Assembly (NCBI GenBank): GCA_018882895.1
Contig: VERF01000011.1
Location: forward strand, 1 to 53,384
Direction of reading: 5' to 3'
DNA length: 53,384 nt
Origin: Candidatus Kapaibacterium sp.
Lineage (GTDB): Bacteria > Bacteroidota > Ignavibacteria > Kapaibacteriales > Kapaibacteriaceae
The notes under the pieces are model-generated. The model did no database searches, had not been told where the DNA came from, and was given only the letters and a program-made list of their open reading frames with translations. The position numbers were made by a program, and so were the translations under genes. Every line of letters starts with the position of its first letter. The first letter of the stretch is position 1. Positions 35,454 through 44,393 of the stretch are shown here, in pieces.

Positions 35454-35485
35454 CCCCGAACGTAGGCACGAAAAACAGAGGCATC

Positions 35486-37534
35486 ATGACGAAGAATCAG
35501 TGGTACGAAGTTGCGCGAACGGTCCTTGCTTCGCGGATCATCGATACGATCGAGGAAACTGAACTGGCCCCATCGGGCAAGGTCACTTATCAGTTTTCGG
35601 CACGCGGACATGAGCTGGCCCAAGTGATCTTGGCCCAGTCTCTGCGGCAGGGTCATGATGCTGCAACGGTCTACTACCGCTCCCGCCCGTTTGTCATGGG
35701 GGCCGGGATGACCTTTGAAGAATCATTTGCCGGACCGCTTGCCCTTGCCGGCAGTCGCAATGGCGGACGTGATATCGGCGTTGTGCATCACCTGCCAAAT
35801 CGCAACGGAGTCACCGTGCTGCCCGCATCGGGCGACGTAGGCGCACAGTACACACCGTGCGTTGGCTGGGCGCAGGCGATCACGTATCACACGGATGTCC
35901 TCAATGACGAAGCATGGAAGGGAGCCGTGGCCGTTGCTCTGGGAGGTGACGGGTCGACGGCAACCAATGGCTTTTGGGCAGCGCTCAACATCGCCACAAC
36001 GCTTAAGCTTCCGATGATCTTCTTCATCGAAGACAATCAGCTCGGCATCAGCGTGCCCGGTACGATGCAGACGCCGGGGGGGAACATTGCCAGCAATCTG
36101 GCTTCGTTCGGGAACCTGCGCATTGTTGAGGTCGACGGGACCAATCCCGACGAGGCCGAACGCATGATCACCAAGACCGTTGATCACGTGCGCGAGTCGC
36201 GGCGACCGGCTCTTCTGCGCGTGCGCGTGCCGCGCATCTGCGGACACAGCGGGGCCGATAGTCAGTCGTACAAGACCGCCGAACAGCGTCAGGATGATCT
36301 CGAGCGAGATCCGATCGATAAGCTCAAGGCCATGTTCATCCGCAAGAAGTACACCGACGAGCAGGGCTGGGATGAACTCGTCGAATCGGTACGTCAAGAC
36401 GTGCGCGCTTCACTGGAAACTGCTCTGGCGCAGCCGCAGCCTGAGGCCGCCGACGCGCTGACAAAGCTCTTCGACGATGGCTCAGCGGCGAAGCACGGAG
36501 GGCTGGCTGCCGAAGGTATTGCGCCGGAACCAACCTCTTCGGTCATCACCGAAGAGGGACCGCGTATCAACCTCATCGAGGCCGTAAAGCGCACACTCGA
36601 CCACGAACTTGGCGTCAACCCGCGCTGCGTTGTCTTCGGTGAGGACGTCGGCGTGAAAGGGGGCGTACACGGTGCCACGGTCGACCTGCAGGTACGACAT
36701 GGCGCAGGACGCGTGTTCGATACATCGCTCAACGAAGATGGCATCATCGGCCGTGCCGTGGGCATGGCTGCCTCGGGTCTTGTGCCGGTTCCGGAGATCC
36801 AGTTCAGAAAGTACCTCGATCCGGCAACGGAACAGATCAACGACTGCGGCACGCTGCGCTGGCGCACCAACGGTGACTTCGCTGCACCGATGGTGGTGCG
36901 CATTCCAGTGGGCTTCTCAAAGCGCACGGGCGATCCGTGGCACAGCGTCAGCGGCGAAGCGATCCTTGCCCATACGCTGGGTTGGCGCATCGCGATGCCG
37001 TCGAATGCGCAGGACGCCGTTGGTCTACTTCGCACTGCGCTGAGAGGAAACGATCCGACGTTCTTCCTTGAGCATCGTGCCATTCAGGACACGGCGCCTG
37101 GCCGCGGTGTGTATCCGGGTGATGCCTACGCAATCCCATTCGGAGTCGCCAACACCGTACGTGCCGGTTCGCGAGCCACCATCGTTACCTGGGGCGAAAT
37201 GGTGCACCGAGCCAAGTCGGCCGTCGATCAGCTTGGCGAGGATATCGAGATCATCGATCTGCGAACGATCGTGCCGTGGGACCGCCAGGCGGTGATGGAC
37301 TCGGTTCGACGCACCAACCGCTGCATGGTATTGCACGAAGACACGATCACGGCCGGCTTCGGAGCCGAGATCGCAGCGTCGATCTCCCGCGAGTGCTTCG
37401 CCTCACTGGATGCCCCGGTGGTGCGGTGCGCCTCGGCCGACGTGCCGATACCGTACAACAAGGGAATGATGGATGCGGTGATCCCGACGATCGACGACGT
37501 TGCCGCTCAGCTGCGCGCACTGCTGTCTTACTGA
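35486..37534 (+). CDS. 2-oxoacid dehydrogenase E1, fused alpha and beta subunits
   Basis: A 682-residue thiamine-diphosphate enzyme that decarboxylates a 2-oxoacid and acylates the lipoyl arm of E2. The alpha half (about 1-330) has the ThDP motif: GGDGST near residue 154 and the closing Asn in IEDNQLG near 186. A variable linker follows, and the beta half starts near residue 358 (INLIEAVKRTLDHEL), with VFGEDVGVKGGVHGAT near 383 and LHEDTITAGFGAEIA near 616. The fused form is common in Bacteroidota, usually for branched-chain 2-oxoacids (2-oxoisovalerate); pyruvate is also possible. No E2 gene is nearby; lpdA and lipB at 19.5-21.5 kb would serve it. GAGG lies four bases before the ATG. Confidence 0.9.
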   Translation: MTKNQWYEVARTVLASRIIDTIEETELAPSGKVTYQFSARGHELAQVILAQSLRQGHDAATVYYRSRPFVMGAGMTFEESFAGPLALAGSRNGGRDIGVVHHLPNRNGVTVLPASGDVGAQYTPCVGWAQAITYHTDVLNDEAWKGAVAVALGGDGSTATNGFWAALNIATTLKLPMIFFIEDNQLGISVPGTMQTPGGNIASNLASFGNLRIVEVDGTNPDEAERMITKTVDHVRESRRPALLRVRVPRICGHSGADSQSYKTAEQRQDDLERDPIDKLKAMFIRKKYTDEQGWDELVESVRQDVRASLETALAQPQPEAADALTKLFDDGSAAKHGGLAAEGIAPEPTSSVITEEGPRINLIEAVKRTLDHELGVNPRCVVFGEDVGVKGGVHGATVDLQVRHGAGRVFDTSLNEDGIIGRAVGMAASGLVPVPEIQFRKYLDPATEQINDCGTLRWRTNGDFAAPMVVRIPVGFSKRTGDPWHSVSGEAILAHTLGWRIAMPSNAQDAVGLLRTALRGNDPTFFLEHRAIQDTAPGRGVYPGDAYAIPFGVANTVRAGSRATIVTWGEMVHRAKSAVDQLGEDIEIIDLRTIVPWDRQAVMDSVRRTNRCMVLHEDTITAGFGAEIAASISRECFASLDAPVVRCASADVPIPYNKGMMDAVIPTIDDVAAQLRALLSY

Positions 37535-37544
37535 CGTCGGCGCC

Positions 37545-39566
37545 ATGAAGAAGCTGGTTCTCAAGACGGCCTCGCTCGGCGCCACGGGTCGCGCCTACCG
37601 CATCCCGTACGAGCAGGTCCTGAACCAGCAACAGCTGGAAGCCGTGATGCACACCACCGGTCCAGCCCTGGTGCTGGCCGGCGCCGGTACAGGCAAGACG
37701 CGCACGCTCACGTATCGCGTGGCGCGGCTGGTGGAGGATGGGCTCGACCCGGCATCGATCCTGCTTTTGACCTTTACGCGTAAGGCCGCCGCTGAGATGG
37801 TCCGCCGCGCTTCGGCGCTGCTCGACGGACGATGCGAGCAGGTAGGGGGCGGAACATTCCACTCGTTTGCATGGAGCACGCTTCGACGCTTCGGCGTGCC
37901 GGGTAGAGCCGACACCGCGCCCCCTGTGCAGATCCTTGATCAGGCCGACGCAGAGGACGTGATGAGTCTTGTTCGATCACGATCGTCGGCTCTGCGGGGA
38001 CGCAAGCGATTTCCAAACAAGTCAACCCTTCACGACATGTACTCGAAGTCGGTGAACATGTCCAAGCCCCTTGCCGACATCATCGCAGAGCAGTATTCAC
38101 AGTTCGTGGATGACGCCGAGACCATTGCCGAGATCATACGGGCGTACAACACGTACAAGCACTCCAATGGACTGTTTGACTACGACGATCTATTGCTGTA
38201 TCTGCTGGCAGCCACACGCGATGAGAAGATCGGTCCCGTGCTGCGAGCGCAATACCGCCATGTGATGGTGGATGAGTATCAGGACACCAACAACCTGCAG
38301 CATCAGATCATCCTTGGGCTTGTTGGTCAGACGGGCAACCTTTTAGTGGTGGGCGACGACGCACAGAGCATCTACTCGTTCCGCGGATCGAACGTGCGCA
38401 ACATTCACGATGTGCCCGAGACCTACCCGTCATGCCGCATCATCCGCCTGGAGCAGAACTACCGCAGCTCGCAGCAGATCCTTGACGTGTGCAACGCGAT
38501 CATTCAGGGGGCTCCCGGGATGTTCGACAAGCATCTTCACAGCGACCTGCCTGCGGGCGATCCACCTATGCTCGTATCGGCCGTCAACGAACGTCAGCAG
38601 TCGCAATTCGTCGTGCAGCAGATCCTGGATCTTCGTGAAACGGGTGTGCCCCTTTCCGAGATCGCCGTGCTGGTGCGCAGCGGGTTTCTGTCGTTTGATC
38701 TCGAGATCGAATTGCAGAAGGCCAACATCCCATTCCGGAAGTTCGGTGGACTGCGTTTTGCCGAAGCGGCACACGTAAAGGACGTGATCGCACGACTGCG
38801 GCTGACGGAGAATCCGCGTGACGTGATCAGCTGGCATCGCGTGCTGTTGCAGCTCGAAGGTGTGGGGCAGAAGACCGCCGAGCAGGTTATCGACGCGCTG
38901 CTTGCCGAGGCCGACCCGCTGGCCAACCCTGAGCGTTCCTACGGTGTCGGTCCCAAGGCTGCTTCGGTGGTGGCCACGCAGGTCTCAACGCTCTCCAAGG
39001 CGCGCACCGTGGCACGTCCGGAGCAGCGACTGCAGATGCTCGCGGACCTGTACCATCCTGTGCTGCAGGCCAAGTACGACGATGCACCCAAGCGCTGGAA
39101 GGACGTCGAGACCATCATCGGTATCGCCGGCAGGTATGCGTCAGTGTCGGAGTTCCTGGCCGACATTGCCCTGGAGCCCCCTTCGGAGAGTCTTGACGAC
39201 ATCGACCCGGATGACCCGGAGCAGGAGTTTGTGACGGTCTCGACGATCCATTCTGCCAAGGGGCTTGAGTGGAACACCGTCATCCTGCCATGGGTCAACG
39301 ACGGACGCATCCCGTCGGCCCGCAGTGCCGACAGCGAGGAGTCGCTCGAGGAGGAACGTCGGCTCTTATACGTCGCTGCCACACGCGCCAAACGTCGCCT
39401 CATGATGGTCTATCCCGCGGTGATGTTCGAGTGGCAGCACTCGGATGTGCTCGGCAAGCCCAGCCGCTTTCTTGACGACCTGCCGAAGGACATTCTACCG
39501 TCGTACTACCTGTCGGAATCCGAAGACGATGCCTCCGAGCAGGCAGCATTGGGAGAGGGAGCATGA
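37545..39566 (+). CDS. UvrD/Rep-family ATP-dependent DNA helicase
   Basis: A 673-residue superfamily 1A helicase for repair or replication restart. Motif I GAGTGKT lies near residues 46-52, motif Ia LTFTRKAAAEM near 73-83, motif II VDEYQDTN near 241-248, motif III VVGDDAQSIYSFRGS near 270-284, motif IV QNYRSSQQIL near 303, motif V STIHSAKGLEWNTV near 567, and motif VI YVAATRAKRRLMM near 609. All are intact. GDDAQSIYSFRGS resembles Rep/UvrD proteins rather than the PcrA form. No nuclease domain is seen. ATG 37545 begins ten bases after the E1 stop; the open frame to 37500 is ignored because it overlaps E1. It overlaps the next gene by four bases. Confidence 0.92.
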   Translation: MKKLVLKTASLGATGRAYRIPYEQVLNQQQLEAVMHTTGPALVLAGAGTGKTRTLTYRVARLVEDGLDPASILLLTFTRKAAAEMVRRASALLDGRCEQVGGGTFHSFAWSTLRRFGVPGRADTAPPVQILDQADAEDVMSLVRSRSSALRGRKRFPNKSTLHDMYSKSVNMSKPLADIIAEQYSQFVDDAETIAEIIRAYNTYKHSNGLFDYDDLLLYLLAATRDEKIGPVLRAQYRHVMVDEYQDTNNLQHQIILGLVGQTGNLLVVGDDAQSIYSFRGSNVRNIHDVPETYPSCRIIRLEQNYRSSQQILDVCNAIIQGAPGMFDKHLHSDLPAGDPPMLVSAVNERQQSQFVVQQILDLRETGVPLSEIAVLVRSGFLSFDLEIELQKANIPFRKFGGLRFAEAAHVKDVIARLRLTENPRDVISWHRVLLQLEGVGQKTAEQVIDALLAEADPLANPERSYGVGPKAASVVATQVSTLSKARTVARPEQRLQMLADLYHPVLQAKYDDAPKRWKDVETIIGIAGRYASVSEFLADIALEPPSESLDDIDPDDPEQEFVTVSTIHSAKGLEWNTVILPWVNDGRIPSARSADSEESLEEERRLLYVAATRAKRRLMMVYPAVMFEWQHSDVLGKPSRFLDDLPKDILPSYYLSESEDDASEQAALGEGA

Positions 39567-40075
39567 AGAAGGCCTTGTTTCTCGACCGTGACGGAATCAT
39601 AAACAAGCGTATCATCGGTGGATACGTTCGATCGCCCCTTGAGTTCGAGCTCTTACCTGACGTGGTGCCGATCCTTCTTTCGGCGCGCCAGCGCGGCTAC
39701 CTTCTCATCCTTATCACCAACCAGCAGGGTGTTGGTAAGGGGCTCATGACAACCTCCGACCTTGACGTCGTGCACGAGTTCATGCAGTCGGAGCTTGCCG
39801 CGCACGGCCTGCGCCTTGATGTCATCTACGTGTGCACGGACCTTGCCACATCCAACAGTCCACGCCGCAAGCCCGCCCCTGGCATGCTGTTGGAGGCCAT
39901 CGCCGAAAACAACCTCGACGCCGCACAATGCTGGTTCCTGGGAGACTCGCTCACCGACGCCCAGGCTGGCAAAGCCGCCGGCGTCCGCACAGCTCTTGTG
40001 GGTGATTTCTCGGCCAAAGATGCCGACATCATTGCGCCGACGCTCGCGTTGATCCTGGGGACATCAGCTCTGTAG
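39563..40075 (+). CDS. HAD-IIIA phosphatase, histidinol-phosphatase/GmhB-like
   Basis: A 170-residue phosphatase of the HAD-IIIA type. The nucleophile motif is FLDRDGIIN (Asp8 and Asp10), motif II is LITNQQGVGKG near residue 50, and the last motif is FLGDSLTDAQAG near residue 132. RRKPAPGML near residue 112 corresponds to the RKP-PG-M loop of D-glycero-manno-heptose-1,7-bisphosphate 7-phosphatase and the N-terminal half of HisB. The zinc-binding cysteine and histidine cluster just before that loop in GmhB is absent: only one Cys remains, in VCTDLATSNSPRRKP. The substrate is therefore uncertain. The ATG overlaps the helicase stop by four bases. Confidence 0.85.
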   Translation: MKKALFLDRDGIINKRIIGGYVRSPLEFELLPDVVPILLSARQRGYLLILITNQQGVGKGLMTTSDLDVVHEFMQSELAAHGLRLDVIYVCTDLATSNSPRRKPAPGMLLEAIAENNLDAAQCWFLGDSLTDAQAGKAAGVRTALVGDFSAKDADIIAPTLALILGTSAL

Positions 40076-40325
40076 CATCGTTCCATTCACGCCACAACTC
40101 ATTGCTGAAGGTGTCGTTGATTAGATCGTAGGAACTCATCCGTTGCCTTATCGGCCGATACAGCCAGAAGTCATTCACTCTCGACAGCTCATGCCGTCAC
40201 AACATGAACTTCCTCAACTAAGTCAGTGGCACTATCTTCGTCGATTCAATGGGATGCGCGTGTACCTCGTGGGTTTGTACAGGGGGCGTTGCAGTGTCTT
40301 TGTAAACTTTGATCAGGACTACGGA
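40076..40325 (+). other. Intergenic stretch ahead of the Nudix gene
   Basis: A 250-base gap. The Nudix frame is open through most of it (from TTG 40143), with possible earlier ATG starts at 40191 and 40254. The translated stretch is not recognisable and lacks a hydrophobic start. No convincing promoter, terminator or hairpin was found. Confidence 0.3.
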
Positions 40326-41450
40326 ATGAACTTCGAACCACAGAAATTCTTCATCGGTCTGATGGACTTCTTTTCCATCCTACTGCCCGGCGCTATCCTT
40401 TCGTTCATCCTTATGGATGATGTGGGGCCGATTCTTCTCGGTCAGCGCTACGCAAGGCTTACGGGTTCAGAGGCATGGACGGTGTTTCTCTTTGCGAGTT
40501 ACTTACTCGGACATATCACGTTCCTTCTCGGTTCGTGGTTGGATTTGATCTACGACTGGCTGCGTACTCGAACGCTGAATCGGCAGATCGAGCAGGTTGC
40601 TCGCAATGGACGACTCCTCTTCTGGCCATTAAGGGTCTGCATAGCGATCATTTTCAAACGTGAGCGAGACAAGGCTGTTGACGCCGCTAACATGCTCAAA
40701 AAGCGCTCACTTGGTGATCTGAAGACAGAGGATGCAGTAAATGCTTTCCAATGGTCCAAGGCCTATCTCAATCTCAATAGTCCGCAGAGCATGACGATAG
40801 TCCAGCGCTTTGAAGCGGACTCCAAGTTCTTTCGCTGCTTCACTATAGTTCTGCTAATCCTGATCGTGTCGTGGCCATGGCACAGCAACTGGTCAACTGA
40901 GGGTGTCATCTTTGCTGTACTACTATTACCCCTTGCTGTATGGAGATATATGGAGCAGCGCCATAAGTCCACTAATCAGGCTTACTGGTCCGTGATGACG
41001 CTGATCGCGCCACCCCCCGCACTCCCAGTTAAGGAGTCTGTCTCAACACCGCAAAGTGTAACTCATGCTGGTGGAGTGGTGATGCGAACCCGGCGAGGTC
41101 GGTCGCAGGTTCTTCTTGTTGAGAGCAAGGATGATCCAAATCAGTTGGTCTTACCAAAGGGAAAGGTCGAAACAGGCGAGAAACTGCGGGAGACTGCAGT
41201 GCGCGAGGTACACGAAGAAACCGGCGTGTGGGCATCCATTGTCCACGACATGGGCGAGTTGGCTTTCATGGTAGATGGCAAAGAGGTAAAGACACGATTC
41301 TTCGCGATGAAAGCTATCGGCCGTGGCATCGCGAAAGACCGAGGGCGGAAAAAGTACTGGTTGGAGGTGTCGGAGGCCATCGGAAAAGTACCGTTTCCTG
41401 AAACGCGTGAACTCCTGAAAAATGCTGCGGCTTCGATGAAGTCAACTTGA
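40326..41450 (+). CDS. Membrane-anchored Nudix hydrolase
   Basis: A 374-residue protein with a membrane N-terminal part and a C-terminal Nudix domain. Two helices near residues 10-30 (MDFFSILLPGAILSFIL) and 50-80 are followed by a cytoplasmic stretch with basic and acidic patches (IFKRERDKAVDAANMLKKR), then two more helices near 180-200 and 205-222. The Nudix box starts at GKVETGEKLRE near residue 279 and ends in REVHEETGV, with every key Gly, Glu and Arg in place, so it should hydrolyse a nucleoside-diphosphate-linked or polyphosphate substrate; which one is unknown. I recall relatives starting MNFxxQKFFIGLMDFFS with the same order. ATG 40326 was chosen for that reason. The third-position base use looks more AT-rich than in its neighbours. 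Confidence 0.82.
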   Translation: MNFEPQKFFIGLMDFFSILLPGAILSFILMDDVGPILLGQRYARLTGSEAWTVFLFASYLLGHITFLLGSWLDLIYDWLRTRTLNRQIEQVARNGRLLFWPLRVCIAIIFKRERDKAVDAANMLKKRSLGDLKTEDAVNAFQWSKAYLNLNSPQSMTIVQRFEADSKFFRCFTIVLLILIVSWPWHSNWSTEGVIFAVLLLPLAVWRYMEQRHKSTNQAYWSVMTLIAPPPALPVKESVSTPQSVTHAGGVVMRTRRGRSQVLLVESKDDPNQLVLPKGKVETGEKLRETAVREVHEETGVWASIVHDMGELAFMVDGKEVKTRFFAMKAIGRGIAKDRGRKKYWLEVSEAIGKVPFPETRELLKNAAASMKST

Positions 41451-41518
41451 ATTGACGCATACGGCGCACTATGGTTACAAGCACCTGCGCAGCATTGAAG
41501 CAACAATAGACCTACGTG

Positions 41519-44347
41519 TCACAAATACGCTTCCAGCTCGCTCTCGCTTTGCAGCAGCACCGGACGTCCACGGGAGCCGTCGGGAGGACCGACGATGCCG
41601 GTCATTTCGAGTTCGTCCACAATGCGGGCGGCGCGGGCGTAGCCGATCTTGAGACGGCGTTGCAGGGTTGACGTGCTGGCCTGCTGTAGCTGAATGAAGA
41701 TGCGGGCGGCGTCCTCGAACAGCGCGTCGCGGTCGTCGCCGGAGGAGCCCCCTGACCCGGACCGTTTATTGATCGATGGCAGCATGTACGGCGTTGAATA
41801 CCCGTGCTGCTTGCCGATCCACTCGCAGAGAGCCTCGACCTCATCGGTAGAGATGAATGCATTCTGCATACGGATGGGAAGGGGCGTGTTGCCGGGGGCA
41901 AAAAGCATGTCGCCATTGCCGATGAGGTGTTCGGCGCCGGTACCGTCGAGGATCGTGCGCGAGTCGATGCGCGAGCTGACCTGGTAGGCGATGCGAGCAG
42001 GGAAGTTGGCCTTGATCAGGCCCGTGACAACGTCCACGCTCGGACGTTGTGTGGCCACGATGCAGTGGATGCCCACGGCACGGGCAAGCTGAGCAAGGCG
42101 GCAGATGGGTTCTTCGACTTCCTTAGAGGCTGTCATCATGAGATCAGCCAGCTCGTCGATGATCACAACGATGTACGGAATGGGGCGATGTGTGATGCCG
42201 CCCTTGTCCTTGATCTTGCCCTCGCGTACGCGCTGGTTGTAGTCGAGAATGTTGCGCTGACCCGCCGCTGCAAGGATGCTGAAGCGCTGTTGCATCTCTT
42301 CGACAAGCGCCTTGAGAACGATGACGGCGTTCTGTGGCGAGGTGATGATCGACTCGTTGATGTCGGGCGAAATGGCCAGAAAGTGATCGCGCAGCGATGC
42401 GTAGAGATTCATCTCCACACGTTTCGGGTCGACGATCACGAACTTCAGGTCGCGCGGATGCATCCTATAGAGCAAAGAGGCGATGATCGTATTGATCCCC
42501 ACCGACTTGCCTTTGCCTGTGGCACCGGCGATGAGTAGGTGCGGCATCTTGGTTAGATCTGCACAGTACACCTCGCCTACCACGGTCTTGCCCATGGCCA
42601 GGGGCAGTTTGATGTTGGCGTCGTGATACTTCGGGCTTTTGATGATGGCACTGAAACGCACGATCGCAGGGTGCTGATTCGGGATCTCGATGCCCACGGT
42701 GCCCTTGCCGGGGATCGGCGCGATGATGCGCACGCCCTGTGCCTTGAGAGCAAGGGCAATATCATCGGAAAGATTTTCGATCTGGGAGACCTTGATGCCC
42801 GATGCCGGGACGAACTCGTATTGCGTCACCACCGGACCCGGCGTCACGGTGAGATTCTCAATCCTGACGCGGAAGGTCTCGAGCTTCTCCTGCAACGTGC
42901 GGGCATTGGCTTCCAGCTCGGAGTCATCAACAGCCCCCTCATCGGGAATATCAACCAGGAGTCCTGCCACAGGGGGCTTGTAGGCGATCTCTTCATCGTA
43001 GAGCGTCACGTTAGAGAGCTGCACTTCCGGTTCGATCGGAAACAGCGTGCTCTGAACCGTGATCGGCACGGGGCGCTGAACGACCACATCGGAAGGCGGC
43101 GGAGCGCTGTCGAGATCGATCTCATCCGACTCCGTCTCGTCGTCCTCGTCACGCTGAACCAGACTGATATCCTTGTTTGGATGCAGCTGCTGGAGACGCT
43201 TTTCGACCTCGCCAAGATCCACCGAAGGCGGTTCCGGTGTAGGCGGAGTTGGTGTTGGCGTCCGCTGTTTTGGGGGTTCCGGCTGAGGAGGCTGTGGTTT
43301 CAGGGGGCGAAGAATGCGCACTGATCCCGAGAGTTGCTGACCAAACGGCTCGTCGGCAGGGGGCTGCTCGTCGGTAGGTGCGAGTTCGTCGTCGTCCTTT
43401 GCCCGTCGGAGCATGGCCGCCGGCTCGTCATCGAGATTGCGAGGTCGGATGATCGAGCGGTTGCCTGACGAGAAGAATGATGTGCGTCGAAGGGTCGCCG
43501 GCTTGTCGAGTTCTTCAACCTCTTCGTCCTCTGAAGTTGCATCCGGATCAAGTGTGGGTTCTTCGTGCTCCTCCGGACCGTCGACCGGTTGACGGTCTGG
43601 CTCCTTGGTCCAGATGTACGACAGAAGCGACGACAACCGCATTCGCAGGCCATCAAGAATGTCGCGTCCGGTCTCGGCCATGCTCTTAACGTTGAGCTGG
43701 AACCCAAAGACGAACAGGGCTGCCGTAATCAGGAGCCAGATCAGAATGCTGCCGAACCTGCCCACCAGCGGCGTCGTGATACCGGCCAGAAACTGTCCAA
43801 TGGCACCGGTGGCTTCGCGAGGAATGAAGTCGAAACCATCGATAAGCTGCAACGATGCGATCAAGCTTGCCAGAGCAGTAAAAGCCGATACGGAGATGAT
43901 CGAGCGTCTGGCCACAAGTGGCGTGATGCGCTGATATCGAAAAAGGTCGTAGGCCCAAAACATGAATAGGACCGGAAGCAGGGCTGACCATAAGCCGATG
44001 CATGCCGTGTACATCCAGTTGGCAAGCACGGCACCGAAGAGTCCGATCCAGTTATGCGTCTGGTCGAACTTCATGCGGATCTCACTGTCGCCCTGGATCA
44101 CTCGCATCACATCGCGGAGCGTCAGCTGTGCATTGGCTTCATCGGCGCGGGAATAAGAGATCAGCGCAACCAGCATCAGTAGCGAGAACACGGCAAGCAG
44201 GGCAGCGCCGATCTTGAATCGGCGCAACCGGTCGACCTCGTCGTTGAGGCTGCGTTGACGCGGCCGCGGAGCGTCCTCCGTCGGAGACGGATCGCTCTGC
44301 GTCGGCGTGCGCCGTTTAAGTGGTATGTGATCCGGACGTGGAGCCAT
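41519..44347 (-). CDS. ftsK: DNA translocase FtsK
   Basis: A 942-residue septal DNA pump that moves chromosome ends to dif during division. Residues about 45-200 hold four transmembrane helices. A Pro/Glu-rich linker (about 230-480) contains RTPTPTPPTPEPP. The motor domain has Walker A GATGKGKSVGIN near residues 605-615, Walker B IVVIIDELADLMM near 728, and QRPSVDVVTGLIKANFPARI (in pieces) near 770. The last 65 residues form the winged-helix gamma domain (ARIFIQLQQASTSTLQRRL, then YARAARIVDELEMTGIV), which reads polar DNA signals. A minus-strand TAAATTG -7-like element lies at 44367-44373. The gene is divergent from kdsA. Confidence 0.95.
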   Translation of the reverse strand: MAPRPDHIPLKRRTPTQSDPSPTEDAPRPRQRSLNDEVDRLRRFKIGAALLAVFSLLMLVALISYSRADEANAQLTLRDVMRVIQGDSEIRMKFDQTHNWIGLFGAVLANWMYTACIGLWSALLPVLFMFWAYDLFRYQRITPLVARRSIISVSAFTALASLIASLQLIDGFDFIPREATGAIGQFLAGITTPLVGRFGSILIWLLITAALFVFGFQLNVKSMAETGRDILDGLRMRLSSLLSYIWTKEPDRQPVDGPEEHEEPTLDPDATSEDEEVEELDKPATLRRTSFFSSGNRSIIRPRNLDDEPAAMLRRAKDDDELAPTDEQPPADEPFGQQLSGSVRILRPLKPQPPQPEPPKQRTPTPTPPTPEPPSVDLGEVEKRLQQLHPNKDISLVQRDEDDETESDEIDLDSAPPPSDVVVQRPVPITVQSTLFPIEPEVQLSNVTLYDEEIAYKPPVAGLLVDIPDEGAVDDSELEANARTLQEKLETFRVRIENLTVTPGPVVTQYEFVPASGIKVSQIENLSDDIALALKAQGVRIIAPIPGKGTVGIEIPNQHPAIVRFSAIIKSPKYHDANIKLPLAMGKTVVGEVYCADLTKMPHLLIAGATGKGKSVGINTIIASLLYRMHPRDLKFVIVDPKRVEMNLYASLRDHFLAISPDINESIITSPQNAVIVLKALVEEMQQRFSILAAAGQRNILDYNQRVREGKIKDKGGITHRPIPYIVVIIDELADLMMTASKEVEEPICRLAQLARAVGIHCIVATQRPSVDVVTGLIKANFPARIAYQVSSRIDSRTILDGTGAEHLIGNGDMLFAPGNTPLPIRMQNAFISTDEVEALCEWIGKQHGYSTPYMLPSINKRSGSGGSSGDDRDALFEDAARIFIQLQQASTSTLQRRLKIGYARAARIVDELEMTGIVGPPDGSRGRPVLLQSESELEAYL

Positions 44348-44377
44348 TTGCCTCGATGCTGCGGCTCAATTTAGTGG

Positions 44378-44385
44378 TAAATTCG
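44378..44385 (+). promoter_or_regulatory. Possible -7 element of the kdsA operon
   Basis: TAAATTCG matches TAnnTTTG at seven of eight positions and ends eight bases before the kdsA ATG, so the transcript would be nearly leaderless. No Shine-Dalgarno sequence is visible in the short gap. Confidence 0.35.
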
Positions 44386-44393
44386 CCCCGTTC

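Noticed and set aside
40143-40325. Longer Nudix protein starting at TTG 40143
   Set aside because: The added residues lack hydrophobic or conserved character, and the recalled family N-terminus begins at ATG 40326.
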